This document shows positions 34,293 to 45,583 of a DNA stretch of 64,000 nt, piece by piece. Source of the DNA: Rhizoclosmatium globosum. Its lineage: Eukaryota; Chytridiomycota; Chytridiomycetes; Chytridiales; Chytriomycetaceae. The stretch covers positions 62,001-126,000 of the forward strand of contig MCGO01000043.1 in NCBI GenBank assembly GCA_002104985.1. The letters are read 5' to 3'. Made by a program: the position numbers and the translations under genes. Numbering within the stretch: position 1 is the first letter of the stretch; each line of letters opens with the position of its first letter. The notes under the pieces were generated by a model that was not told the DNA's origin, ran no database searches, and saw nothing but the letters and a program-made list of their open reading frames with translations.

Positions 34293-34781
34293 ATGTTCGT
34301 CAAACTCAATACCCTCCTCGTGGTTCTCTTCCCTCTCTTTGCCTTTGCCGATGTATGTAGCCTTGCCAAGAAAGTCAACACATACCGAACGAGCAACAGC
34401 TTAGCTCCTCTCGTCTTGGATGTCCGTCTGGTCCAAATTGCACAGACGCACTCAGAAGACATGTCATCCAAGAAGATTGTAAACAGTGACCAGCTTGAAC
34501 GGATGGAGGAAGACGAGAATCCCGACACTTCCAAGCAAGACGCGTGGTATGCTTCCATTGAAAAGGCCATCCCAAATTGGACCTTCTTGGCGGAAAATGT
34601 TGCTATGGGCAGTCATGACGAGAATGCCATCTTGGACCTTTTCAAACTGACAGAGGAGTACAACGCTAATTTGTTATCCGAAGAGGCAACGTTACTTGGC
34701 ATTGGTGAGAAGGATGGATACTGGACATTCGAGTTTGCAGGAACTTCCGATGAGCAGGGTATTCAAGCAGTCTATTGTTAA
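34293..34781 (+). CDS. Secreted CAP-domain (SCP/PR-1-like) protein
   Basis: A single exon of 162 residues with signal peptide (MFVKLNTLLVVLFPLFAFA). The CAP signature includes VNTYRTSNSLAPLVLD, the helix with QIAQTHSEDM, and ENVAMGSHDEN. The C-terminal part EATLLGIGEKDGYWTFEFAG matches the last CAP strands. CAP proteins act outside the cell, often binding lipids or sterols. Two Cys frame the mature protein and may pair. It lies between a PH-protein gene and the first GH3 gene. Confidence 0.85.
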   Translation: MFVKLNTLLVVLFPLFAFADVCSLAKKVNTYRTSNSLAPLVLDVRLVQIAQTHSEDMSSKKIVNSDQLERMEEDENPDTSKQDAWYASIEKAIPNWTFLAENVAMGSHDENAILDLFKLTEEYNANLLSEEATLLGIGEKDGYWTFEFAGTSDEQGIQAVYC

Positions 34782-34903
34782 TTTCAACACATATCTTGTA
34801 TTTATGAATCATATTCATGGAAATAAATATTCTTTCGTTCCAGGCATTCCTTAACTCTGAATAAGTAAATCCGATTCGTATCAAGTTTTAAAATTGTCAT
34901 TGA

Positions 34904-37551
34904 ATGAAACAAGTGAAGCGGAAGAAAACTGGTTCCGTCCCCGCCAAACCTCAGGGATCTACCAGCTTCCGTTCAAGAATTCCTTCAATCTTAATTATCG
35001 CGAGTTTCGTTAGCTATCTGTCTGTTCGAAATAGGGATGACATCAAGTGGTCCCCATCAAACCCCATCGCTCCAGACCATCCCTGGTACAACGCGACCAT
35101 TCATGCACAAGAAGCTGTTAAAAAGCTGTCATTCGAAGAGAAAATGGATATGATTATGGGAATTGGGGTGAGACGATTATGTACTGACATGTCAAACTGA
35201 CTTTCTATAATCAATCACTTCTTAGCTCGGCAGTGGCGAATGCGTTGGAAACATCGGACCCATTCCTTCAATCGGATTTAAAGGCCTCTGTCTCCAAGAC
35301 GCTCCCACAGGAGTTCGCTGGGTTGAAAACGTCACGGCGTTTCCGAGCGGCTTGAATTTAGCAGCGACATTTGACAAAGACCTTATGTTAGAATACGGAA
35401 CAGTAATGGGAAATGAATTCAGGGAGCTCGGCATAAACGTAGGTTTCTTGATATTTTGACGGATAACATTGACAGATTTGTCAATGGTACAACAGATCCA
35501 CTTGGGACCTGCTGTGAACTTGCTGCGAGCTCCGGCTGCTGGCAGAAACTGGGAAGGACCCGGAGGAGATCCATATTTAGCGGCTGTATTTTCGCGTCTT
35601 TTGGTTCGTGGGATTCAATCAAACGGTGTTATTGCAACTGTCAAGCATTTGATTGGAAACGAACAAGAACATTTCCGTGACAGGTCTTCATCCAATATTG
35701 ACAAAAAGACCTCATGGAGGTTTATATGCAACCGTTTGAGGTGAATTGTCCCGAAACATTAGACAGGAACACTCACTTTTACCAGGCCTGCATTGAAGAA
35801 GGGGTCGGTGCAATCATGTGCTCGTACAACAAGCTGAATCAACAGTACACATGCGCGAACTCTGAACTCGTGAATGAAATCATCAAAGGTCCGGAACTGG
35901 ACTTCAGGTATACTTCTTTCCTTCAACCTCAGCATCTCAACCTCACTAAATAAAAATAGGGGAATAATAATGACGGATTGGGGAGCTCAATACGATTTAC
36001 TTGTTTCCGACCTTATAATGCCAGGAGCATATCGCAGTTGGCTTCCATGGTGGTGGTGGACTCCATATCTCTCTCACCTTCCTTTTGTTGGATATTTCTT
36101 TCCTTCATACCATCCAATTCCCTTGGAACGTCTCGATGATATGGTGACAAGAATTTTGAGCACTCATTACGCTCTTGGGCAAGACAATGGATTTCCAGAT
36201 GTAGGATTCCACGCTTTCAATGAGAGTCTTGGAAAGGGAGCACATAACACTGATTATCGATTCAAAGAGCATGCAAAAGTTGCGAGGAAAGTTGCAGCTG
36301 CTTCGACTGTGCTGGTCAAGAATGATGGGACGTTGCCATTAAAGAATGAAAAGGGTGTCAAGATTGCGATATTGGGAGAAGATGCACGTGCACCGAAAAT
36401 TCTGAATGAATACCAAGATAGGAACGGGAATGATGGTACTTTGGCTCAAGGCTGGGGAAGTGGAACAGTTCAGTTCCCATACCTCGTTTCGGTTTGTTTG
36501 ATTTCATCACAGTTCTATCTTTAACGTATTTTTAATTAAGCCGTTCGAGGGTATTTCAATGAGAGGAAATAATCTGGATATAGTCTCAGCATTCGATAAT
36601 CAAGATCTTGAAACAGCAAAAGCTTTGGCGTCCGGTTCCGACGTTGCAATTGTATTTGGAAACGCAGATTCTGGAGAAATGATATTGTGGCATGCAGTCG
36701 AAGGGAATTGGGGAGATCGGAATGACCTCAAGCTTTGGCACAATGCTGATAGTTTGGTTTGTGATATTCTTAGTTCATGAATAATTAAAATATGCTACAG
36801 ATTGAAGCCGTTGCATCAGTCAACAAGAAAACAATTGTGGTTTTACATACTGTGGGACCTGTGGATATGCCTTGGTTCAACCATCCCAATATTTCAGCAG
36901 TTATCTACGCGTTGTTACCAGGCCAAGAGTCTGGACACGCTTTAGCAGATGTATATATTCCTTCTTTCATACTCGTTGCTGAATATACTATAGGTGCTGT
37001 TTGGCGATGTGAATCCTTCCGGCCGTCTGCCATTCACTGTTCTCAAAGATCGATCGGAATATTCTGCAGACGTTTTGTATCGATCCCTACAATATACGCC
37101 ACAGATAGACTATTCAGAAGGTCTTTACATTGACTACCGCCACGCCGACAAAATGAATATCACCCCAGTGATTCCTTTTGGACATGGGCTGTCGTACACT
37201 GCATTCAAATACTCGAACGTCGAGGCTTCTACAACTATCTCCTCTGAATATTCTGATATTACTATAACTATGAATGTTGAAAACACGGGAGGATTTGGAG
37301 GCCATGAAGTTGTGCAGCTCTATGTTTCATATCCTGAGACAGCAAAGGAGCCTTTCAAGGTGTTGAAAGCGTTTGAAAAGATTTGGGTTGATGTGAATGA
37401 ACGGGTTGAAGTCAAATTCACGTTGACGTCAAAGGACCTGAGAGTGTGGTTGGATGATGGATGGACAAACGTTGCGGGCAAGTATAGATTCCTCATTGGT
37501 GCTTCAAGTAGAGATATTAGAGCAGAATCAAGTATTATGTGGGGCTTGTGA
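34904..37551 (+). CDS. GH3 beta-glucosidase-type enzyme, copy 1
   Basis: Hydrolyses beta-linked glucosides or related sugars from chain ends. Eight exons (34904-35167, 35226-35438, 35496-35740, 35786-35907, 35960-36491, 36541-36756, 36801-36950, 36994-37551) give about 766 residues. A basic N-terminus plus one helix (IPSILIIASFVSYLSV) makes it a type II membrane protein with the enzyme outside. GH3 features: [31 protein letters not shown], the KHLIGNEQEH motif, nucleophile Asp in MTDW, the second domain with [11 protein letters not shown], and a fibronectin III-like end (GHEVVQLYVSYPE). One base is missing near 35712 (DKKT-LMEVYMQ). The next GH3 starts 50 bases after the stop. Confidence 0.92.
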
Positions 37552-37601
37552 AGGATATGTGACGATTTGTTGTAATAAATCTCATCTCAAACAAACCCAA
37601 A

Positions 37602-40157
37602 ATGAAGAGGAGTGGGAACTGCATACTAGTTACTAGTGCATTAGTCCTCATAACTGCAATTGTTCTTGGCACTCTCCAGCACGGTGGCTTAAAGCCTGGG
37701 CCAGAGTGGACACCATCAAAGCCACTCTCCCCGGATCATCCTTGGTTTCCTGCTACGCAACGAGCGATCGAAGCTGTTAAAACTCTGTCGCGGGACCAGA
37801 AACTTGAGCTCATTATGGGCATTGGTGTGAGTCACCACTTGCTGTTCCTCAAAACAACAAATACTCAATTCCTCCTCAGTTCACAGGTGGTCCGTGTCTT
37901 GGAAACACTGTGACAATCGAATCAATTGGATTCAAAGGACTCTGCCTCCAAGATTCGCCGATGGGCGTCCAACTCACTGACAACGTGACTGCTTTTCCAT
38001 CAGGATTGAACGTGGCTGCTACGTTCGACAAGGAGCTGATGGAACAGTATGGGAAAGCGATGGGAAAGGAGTTCCGGGAACTTGGGGCTAATGTACTTTC
38101 ACCCTTTCATGTTCACATCACTGAAATTAATGTTCAGATTCAACTGGTCCCGGACTCAATCTGCTTCGCGCTCCAGCTGGTGGAAGAAATTGGGAAGGCC
38201 TGGAGGAGATCCCTATTTGGCTTCTGTCTCTGCCAGCTTGATTGTCCGTGGAATTCAGTCAAATGGCGTTATCGCGACTGCAAAACACTTGATTGCGAAC
38301 GAGCAGGAACACTTTCGCCATAGTTCAAGCTCTAACTTAGACAAACGTACTTTGATGGAAGTGTATATGGCACCGTTTGACGCTTGCATTCGTGAGGGGG
38401 TTGGGGCAATCATGTGTTCATACAACAAACTTAACCAGGAATATACTTGCGCCAATTCGTACTTGGTGAATGAAATTGTTAAAGGCGACTTGGATTTCAG
38501 GTTTGGCAGTTCAATCATAAAACGACAGTGAAAATTCATCAAAATCTAGGGGAATCGTCATGACAGATTGGTACGCTATTTACGATTTGAACGTCTCAGA
38601 CTTGATTATGCCTGGATTCCATCGTAATTATGGAGGCCTGAACCTCCCGTCTTGGTGGAAGTGGACTCCATACCTGTCTCACCTTCCACTGGTGGGACAG
38701 TTCTTGCCCTCTCATCACCAATTTCAGACGAGCGGTTAGATGATGCTGCGACGCGTATTCTGAGCACCTATTATCACTTTGGACAAGACAACGACTTCCC
38801 GCCTGTCACCATAAATTCATTGGAAAGAAGGAGAAAAGCGTTAGCAACAAAGACTACAGATTCAAAGAAAACGCAGATATTGCAAGACGTGTTGCTGCAG
38901 CATCCACGTGGTTGTGAAGAATGACGGGGTGTTGCCATTGAAAAACGAAATGGGATTGAAATTGAGTATTCTTGGTGAAGACGCGCGGGACCCAAGGCAC
39001 TGAACGAATTCAACCTTCATCATGGTGTAGACGGTACTCTTGCTCAAGGTTGGGGCTCTGGAACCGCTAGGTTTCCATATTTGACTTCAGTAAGAATTCC
39101 ATAATCATCGAAACGAGTACTGACATTCAACAGCCCGAAGAAGGAATCTCTCAACGAGGAGACAAGCTCCAAATCTCAACATCTTTCGATAACAAGGACT
39201 TGGAAACGGCGAAACAACTCGCTGCAGAATCAGATATTGCGATTGTTTTTGGGAGCTCGAATTCCGGAGAGCTTATTGTTGCTGTTATGAACCAAGTTGA
39301 AGGGCATTGGGGCGACAGAAATGACTTGAATTGTGGCATGATGCTGATGCTTTGGTAAGAATTGACGACGAAGTTCACATCACTGCTAATTCCGTTTTTA
39401 TACAGATTGAAGCAGTTGCCTCAACAAATAAGAGAACGGTTGTTGTGCTCCATACTGTTGGGCCAGTTGATATGCCTTGGTTCAATCACCCAAATATTTC
39501 GGCCGTTGTGTACGCCTTGTTGCCGGGTCAAGAGTCAGGCAGCGCTTTAGCAGATGTATGTGTTATTGTTAATTTATAAAGTATTGAACTTGACTTTAGG
39601 TACTCTTTGGCGACATAAATCCGTCTGGTCGCCTGCCATTTACAGTTCTGAAAGATCGCTCAGAATACGCTGCCGACGTTTTATATACCTCATTCGTGCA
39701 TACTCCGCAAATTGACTATTCCGAAGGCCTCTTTATTGATTACCGCCATGCCGATAAAATGAACATTACTCCAGTAATTCCATTCGGTCATGGTCTATCA
39801 TACACTGAATTCGAATACTCGGGTATTCAGACATCAACCACCTCGCAATCAAAATACTCTGATATTTTAGTTTCACTGCGAGTCAAGAATACTGGCTCCA
39901 GAAGTGGGCACGAAGTGATTCAACTTTATATTGGGTTTCCTGAGGAAGCGAATGAGCCTCCTAAAATACTGAAAGGGTTTGAGAAGGTGTGGATTGAAGC
40001 AGGCGAATCGACGATTGTGGAATTCACTATCACCAAGCGTGATTTACGGGTTTGGTTGAATGATGGATGGTTTAATGTGGCTGGAACCTATTCATTCCAT
40101 ATTGGTGCTTCAAGCAGAGACATTCGTTTGGAATCTCGAATAGGGTGGGGCTTGTAA
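37602..40157 (+). pseudogene. GH3 beta-glucosidase-type gene, copy 2 (seven frameshifts)
   Basis: Close tandem paralogue of copy 1, with the same N-terminal anchor (CILVTSALVLITAIVL) and the same domains: [45 protein letters not shown] and the fibronectin-like end. Intron positions match copy 1, except that the one inside LMEVYMAPFD-ACIREG is absent. Seven single-base losses break the frame, at about 38150, 38205, 38715, 38828, 38912, 38990 and 39332. Every one is a loss and most sit in short G or C runs. With these restored the protein would be about the size of copy 1. It may be a decaying duplicate or a gene hit by read errors. Confidence 0.85.
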
Positions 40158-40222
40158 TTTGCCAATAAGATGCTATTCTATGTGCTTTATTGGCGATGTA
40201 CAATTACAGTAAGAGATCAAAA

Positions 40223-40957
40223 CTAGTTGGCCTTCGCATATACGTTCTGTGGCAAGGGCTGTACTTGATATTGTAGCGGCAGTTGCTGTTGAAATACAGG
40301 CTGCGCAAGAACATACTGTGGTTGAGCAGATCCATACAACTGCTGTTGCTGTAACGGCTGCATAGGGACAGCCGTAGGCTGAATGGCCAGTTGCACATAG
40401 ATTTCCTTCCCATGAACCCACATCATCCACAGGCATGGAACAACTCCAACAACTGCAGCGACATGAGGCCACAGCCAGTACTTGCTGGCAGGGAAACTCT
40501 TGTCTCCAGATGCCCCATCAACAAACTCCAACCAAAACCCTCCCAATAACCCCAGCGCAATCGGCGAGGCAATAAACAATGCATCCACGATAACCCAGGC
40601 TTCAATCCTTGCTAGTTCCTTTGGATGGACTTCAAGCCAGAAGTGCTTCTGTGCTTCATTAAGACCAATCACATTGAAAGTCCACTTAAGAACAGTGTGC
40701 TTGTGTGTATTGTGGTGTGGAAACAGGGCAAATACGACTAAGGGAACGAACTTGCCAACAAAGATGGCTCCGCTAATACCAAGCAGGATCCCAAACTGGC
40801 TTGCTACTGACACCATTTGGTTATGGCTGTTTTCGAAGGGATCCGGGAGCCTTGGCTTGTAATAGACACACACACCGACTGATGCGGCAAAGACTATCAG
40901 GTACACAATGTATGGAAGAGCTTTGATGGCTGCCGAGGGTGGATGGGGAGGAGCCAT
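40223..40957 (-). CDS. Four-helix membrane protein, unknown, Q-rich tail
   Basis: An intronless frame of 244 residues from ATG 40957 (MAPPHPPSAAIK). Hydrophobic segments: YIVYLIVFAASVGVCVYY, GILLGISGAIFVGKFVPLVV, a third around VIVDALFIASPIALGLLGG, and HVAAVVGVVPCLWMMW. The last 60 residues are rich in Gln, Pro and Val (QPLQQQQLYGSAQPQYV) and probably face the cytoplasm. The family is not recognised. The stop is about 65 bases from the end of the GH3 copy 2 gene on the other strand, so the two are convergent. Confidence 0.65.
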   Translation of the reverse strand: MAPPHPPSAAIKALPYIVYLIVFAASVGVCVYYKPRLPDPFENSHNQMVSVASQFGILLGISGAIFVGKFVPLVVFALFPHHNTHKHTVLKWTFNVIGLNEAQKHFWLEVHPKELARIEAWVIVDALFIASPIALGLLGGFWLEFVDGASGDKSFPASKYWLWPHVAAVVGVVPCLWMMWVHGKEIYVQLAIQPTAVPMQPLQQQQLYGSAQPQYVLAQPVFQQQLPLQYQVQPLPQNVYAKAN

Positions 40958-41004
40958 GTTCTGGGTTGAAACTTTTTCCAATCAACGATTCGAACTCTGT
41001 AGCC

Positions 41005-42455
41005 AAAATGTTACTATTCTTGTTGACTTTGTTATTGATGGTTTTCTATCGTAATTGTCAGGACAAAACGTCCCGCCCTGTTTTTCGACTACAAAACAAA
41101 CTCTGTCACCTCAGCTCATGTGCAATGAATGTTTCTGTCATTTCAAAAACGAAACGATTAAGGATCGAACACCTTTAATTACAATATGCGTGAAGTTTCA
41201 CAGTCGCCGAATGTTACTATTCCTCTCCAGGTTGTTTTTGTTTGTTTTCTATCGTAATTGTCTGCATAATTGTCAGGACAAAACGTCCCGCCCTCTTTTT
41301 TCGACTACAAAACGCGCCCTTTCTCCTCTTCCTCCTCTCACAAAAACATCCTCCAACCAGCTCTGGTCTCCTCCTCTCTTCCAAGATCAAGGCCCACTTC
41401 CACCACTTGTCCAGATCCAAGACCAGTACTACTCGGATCGTGTCACTGCCACCCTTGGACACGCCAGAATCAACATCAGCTTCAGCATCAGATCGACGCG
41501 TCGCATCAAATGAAAGCTATACATCCCCATTTTCCAGCCGTGGTTCCCAATAATGCAGACTGCCGGTTATGATGGCCGAGTATCTGCTAGGGTATCGTGC
41601 CGCGCCGAGAGGTGGTGGACACTCGTGTGCTGGCATGTAAAAACAAGTCATCTGTGAAGGAAGGTTGTCTCGGCACCTTACTGGATCCTCTTTGGCTTAC
41701 CGCGAGCTCCTCAAACGAACAGCAGCTTGGGACATCAAATCGCAGCAAATTGGACAGACGCGACAGCAGCTCTATATTCCCTATTTTCCAGCCGTGGTTC
41801 CCAATAATGCAGACTCACGGTTATAATGGCCAGAGTATCTGCTAGGGTATCATGCCGCGCCGAGAGGTGGTAGACACTCGTGTGCTGGTATGTAAAAACA
41901 AGTCATCTGTGAAGGGGGGTTGTTTCGGCACCTTACTGGATCCTCTTTGACTTACCGCGAGCTCCTCAACGAACAGCATCTTGGGACATAAAAAAAATTA
42001 TCAGCAAGAGGACTCGTTTCTTTATCTTCGTTTACTTGAATAAATACTTTATACCCACCATACTTTAAAATAGTTTGTGTTCTCCCTCTGTTAAACGCGA
42101 AAGGAAGCATTCCAAATAATGATCTTTTGCAGCCCATATTATGTATCGTCGAATCTGTCCGAGAAAAGCGCCAAAAGTCTTCGAGATAAGAATCTTTTGA
42201 AACGCAATGCCAAAGAAGCCTCCCGGTTATTATGGCCAGAGGATCTGCCTAGGGTACCATGCCGCACCGAGAGGGTGATAGACACTCGTGTGCGGGCATA
42301 TAAAAACAAGGGGTATGTTGATTTGGGGTATCGGTTCGCTGTTCTCCTCTTTGGCCTCTGCCTCCCCTTGACCATGAGCACTTCAAATGAACATTAAATC
42401 GCAGCAAATACAAGGAAGACGCGTTTCTGTATCTTCGTTTGGCTATATGTGATCA
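41005..42455 (+). repeat. Dispersed repeat, copy B (two leaders, three modules)
   Basis: Same family as 12167-12975. A partial leader (41005-41130) and a full leader (about 41210-41530) precede two modules (about 41531-41783 and 41784-41985). About 230 unrelated bases follow, then a third module (about 42216-42450) like the second module of copy A. The hairpin CATGCC...CGAG / CTCG...GG(T/C)AT(G/A) is kept in every module, with paired changes. The copy is bounded by TAGCCAAAA at its start and TTTGGCTA at its end, a short inverted match. Copy A lacks the first of these, so a transposon end is only suggested. The end is about 20 bases from the TFIIF-beta stop. Confidence 0.85.
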
Positions 42456-42610
42456 TCTTATAATTAAATGTTATTTATTCGACATTTATGGCTGCATATT
42501 CTGGTTTAAGTTCATAGAGGCCACGGTAAATTCCTTTCGTTTCCAAGACAGCAATATCAGATAATATTTCCTTCAACCAAACACGAGGTTGCTTTGTTTT
42601 CTCCACCAAG

Positions 42611-42931
42611 TGTTGGATATTATGGTTATATCCATTCATCTCAGAAGTGTTCAATAAAGGCAATTGTATATGGAATACTTTATTCGAATATCACTCCGAA
42701 GACATATGGCAATGGTACGTAGGAAACCAGGCTTATGGCTTTGGAAGTGGTGTGTGTGTTGTTTGGTGCGGACTTAGAGTAGATTCACCAACACAATAAA
42801 GCGAATTAGTAATTCCATATTTGGCAGCGAATGACGCAATCGGTGGCGTCAGCGCGTGCTGAAAAGGCATTGGGTGAGTTGGGGGTAATTAACAGAATTT
42901 ACGTGCCAAACCTGCGACACAATACCTAACA
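42611..42931 (+). repeat. 5' LTR (321 bp)
   Basis: Starts TGTTGGATATTATGG directly after the target duplication CCAAG and ends AATACCTAACA, directly before the short leader of the gag gene (ATG at 42949). The last 148 bases are identical to 45436-45583. It presumably carries the element's promoter; no TATA box is assigned. Confidence 0.9.
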
Positions 42932-42948
42932 CAAAGCCATTGCCGATC

Positions 42949-45486
42949 ATGACTGATGATAACTTTGAGAGCAAGTCCACCTCCGCTGTCCTTTTAAAGA
43001 AGAGACCGGAGATCACCTTGAAGGGTGTGGGGATTGCTGAAAAGTTGCGCGAGTGCATTGACTGGTTGATAACCATGAAATGCCGACCACAAATTGAATG
43101 CACAATTGTTGAAACCAAACCAATTCGTTTTATTGATCCTGAACCCGTTGAGCCCAAACTTCCGAGTCGAGAGGAATTTGATTCTCGAAAAAGGAAGCGA
43201 AAGGCGGCAAAGGGGAAAGACAATGATCGCGAAGAGGGGGAGGTGGATCCTGACGCAACGGCCCTTAATCTTACTCCGGAAGACTCTGAAGAAGAGGAGG
43301 CGGAGGATGAGACTCCAGAAGACTCTGATGACGAGGAGGAGTATGAAGAAGAGTACGATGCGAAATTGAAGGCGTACCAGACGAGTCTCAAGGATTTCCG
43401 AACGAAGCGCCACGAATGGAGAAAGAAACTCGACGATAACCAGAAGGATCTGAAGTACTACGCTGAGTGGCAGACTGGGCAGGATCATGCTCAAGGCCTC
43501 TTTGAAAGTTGCTTCAAGTATCCGAGTCAATTCAAGGCACTGAAGGAGAAGGAGGCGTACAAGAAAGTACCACTCCTGCACACGCTATTGGAACTGGTTC
43601 GAATTGAGTACTGTACACTTGACAACACTGGTAAGGACCACAATGACTATGAATGTCGCTAACCACTTCTATTCATATACTTACACACTACAAAGGCCTT
43701 GTTGTTATGCGAAACCTAAAGTCGTGGGATGAATCAGTGATCCCAGAAGACCATCGCTCGAAGCCTGAGAAGTGGGAGGAGGGTATTACGAAGTGGAGAA
43801 GCCTGGCTAAGGAATCTATCGAAATGTTGAGCGGAATGTTTGAAGAATTGGGCAAGGAGGTCGCAATGAAGGCTGCCGAACTCCTTGTTTCAGAGTTGAT
43901 GATGTCCAAACTCTTGACATCAATTCCGACCACTGGTTCCTTACACACACGATTCTGGGAACTAAAATCGAAGATGGAAACGAAGGGATTCAAGAAAACG
44001 TTCGATGGAATCGACGATGTGAGTCTATAGCTTGATCTTTGATGTTCTCTAAATCTTTGGATAGTTGTTTGAACAGGTTACTCAAGTGATTAAGAACGAC
44101 GAATTGGCTGCGTCCACCGTTGGAAAGAAGGCCGGTGACGACGCTGCGTCGAAACAACGTGTCAATCTCTTGAAGGAAAACAAGGAACTCAAGCAACAAG
44201 TGAAAGCAGCCGAAAAGACTGTTGCTCAAATTGGGAGAGACTTCCAGGCAATCCGAGCAAACGATAAACCTGGAAAGAAGAACGACGTCCCAAAAGACCA
44301 GTCAAAAGATAAACTGCCCTGCCCCACTTGTACTCTCTGTCAACGCCGTCATTGGGGACCATTATCCAACTGCCGAGACTTCAAGAAAGTAGTTGATAAC
44401 GGTGACTTCGACAAGGCAAAAGAATTGAAACGTCTCCACGGTGGAATGGACCAAAAACTCCATCCCAACTACGTTGCCAAACATGGAGCAAAGCGAGTTT
44501 TTGGGAATGACGAACATGTGATGGATGTTGAGGAAGTGGAAGTGGTGTCCTCTCAGAAGAAAGGTGGTGGTAAGAAGGCTGCAATCTTTGACAAACTCAG
44601 CGAGGTTGGAGCAGCAGTCAGCGAGGTAAGACATTAATTACCTTTTTGATATTGACTGATATTGGTCTCTAACACACAGACCTCAACCTCTAGTACGCAA
44701 AATCAAAGAAGTCAACCAAATGATGGCGGTTTACTTTCTGAACTTGCGGAAATGGTTAGCGGGGGTTTGTGTGTTGGACGAAATATTCGAGTGGCCAGAG
44801 TTTCCAGCGGAAGCAATAAACGAATGATTGACTCCGGATGTACTGTTCTCATGTGCCCTACCTTAGAATTATTTGATCCCAAGTACACACGGTGGCTGAA
44901 CGAAGGAGAACAACATGTTTTTCTTGGTGACGACTCACCGATTCCAGTGAAAGCAATTGGAAAGGTTCCATATGAAATTGGCGGTGAACTACGAGAATTT
45001 CGAGATGCTCTATATGTTCCAAATTTGGCTGAGACTTTGATATCTCTAAGTCATATGCTTATGGAAACCGACGATTTGATAATGTTCACGAATGATGGAG
45101 TGTACTTGTACATGGAGAAAAGCAAAAAGGTGGTCGCAATTGGGGAAAGAGTTGGAAAACTATACTACCTTGATGTTGTGGATGGGGGATTGCGATTCCT
45201 TCAAGAACATCAAGCGCTGGCTGCTTCAAAATACTCGAAAAGACCAAGTCAACGAATGTCATATTTAGATTGGCATACAAGCTTGGGCCATATTGGAATC
45301 AATCTCTTATGTAAAACGCTTGATGCGGCTGAAATACCATATGATTTCACTGATGACTCAACTGATTGTCTAATCTGCCAACTTGTTAACTTTCGTAGGA
45401 AGACAACAGAACGACCAGCAATCCCTGCGAAACGGTTCACCAACACAATAAAGCGAATTAGTAATTCCATATTTGGCAGCGAATGA
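42949..45486 (+). CDS. Retrotransposon Gag-protease polyprotein, spliced
   Basis: Exons 42949-43630, 43696-44018, 44065-44625 and 44680-45486 join in frame to about 790 residues. The Gag part has an acidic stretch, a helical capsid-like region and a Cys/His knuckle (CPTCTLCQRRHWGPLSNC, a variant of CCHC). The protease active site is IDSGCTVLMCP. A Gag-pre-integrase domain follows (YLDWHTSLGHIGINLLCKTL ... CLICQLVN), and then the frame runs into the truncated 3' LTR and stops. Each intron (65, 46 and 54 nt) has GT-AG ends and a stop in the unspliced frame or a frame change, so splicing is required to reach the protease. The intron sizes are those of host genes. Confidence 0.85.
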
Positions 45487-45583
45487 CGCAATCGGTGGCG
45501 TCAGCGCGTGCTGAAAAGGCATTGGGTGAGTTGGGGGTAATTAACAGAATTTACGTGCCAAACCTGCGACACAATACCTAACA
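45436..45583 (+). repeat. Truncated 3' LTR (148 bp)
   Basis: Identical to 42784-42931, the last 148 bases of the 5' LTR. The missing first 173 bases and the pol genes are replaced by a direct junction from the pre-integrase frame at 45435/45436. The protein frame continues 17 codons into it (NTIKRISNSIFGSE) before the stop. It ends TAACA, next to the second CCAAG. Confidence 0.92.

Larger units (their letters stand above)
42611..45583 (+). mobile_element. Ty1/copia-type LTR retrotransposon, non-autonomous
   Basis: A 2,973-bp element bounded by CCAAG direct repeats (42606-42610 and 45584-45588), which are target-site duplications. It starts TGTTGG and ends CCTAACA, giving the usual TG...CA ends. 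The 5' LTR is 321 bp; the 3' LTR keeps only its last 148 bp, identical to the matching part of the 5' LTR, so insertion is recent. The interior codes Gag, an aspartic protease (DSGC) and a Gag-pre-integrase domain; integrase, reverse transcriptase and RNase H are absent. No standard primer-binding site (TGG...) follows the 5' LTR. It must rely on another element for mobility, or be dead. Confidence 0.93.

Noticed and set aside
42475..42663. Separate small gene of 62 residues
   Set aside because: Its C-terminal part is the end of the TFIIF-beta winged helix, and its first codons come from the LTR read antisense.
42784..42931. The 148-bp direct repeat taken alone as a complete LTR
   Set aside because: It does not begin with TG. 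The real 5' LTR starts at 42611 (TGTTGG) next to CCAAG; the 3' copy is simply truncated.
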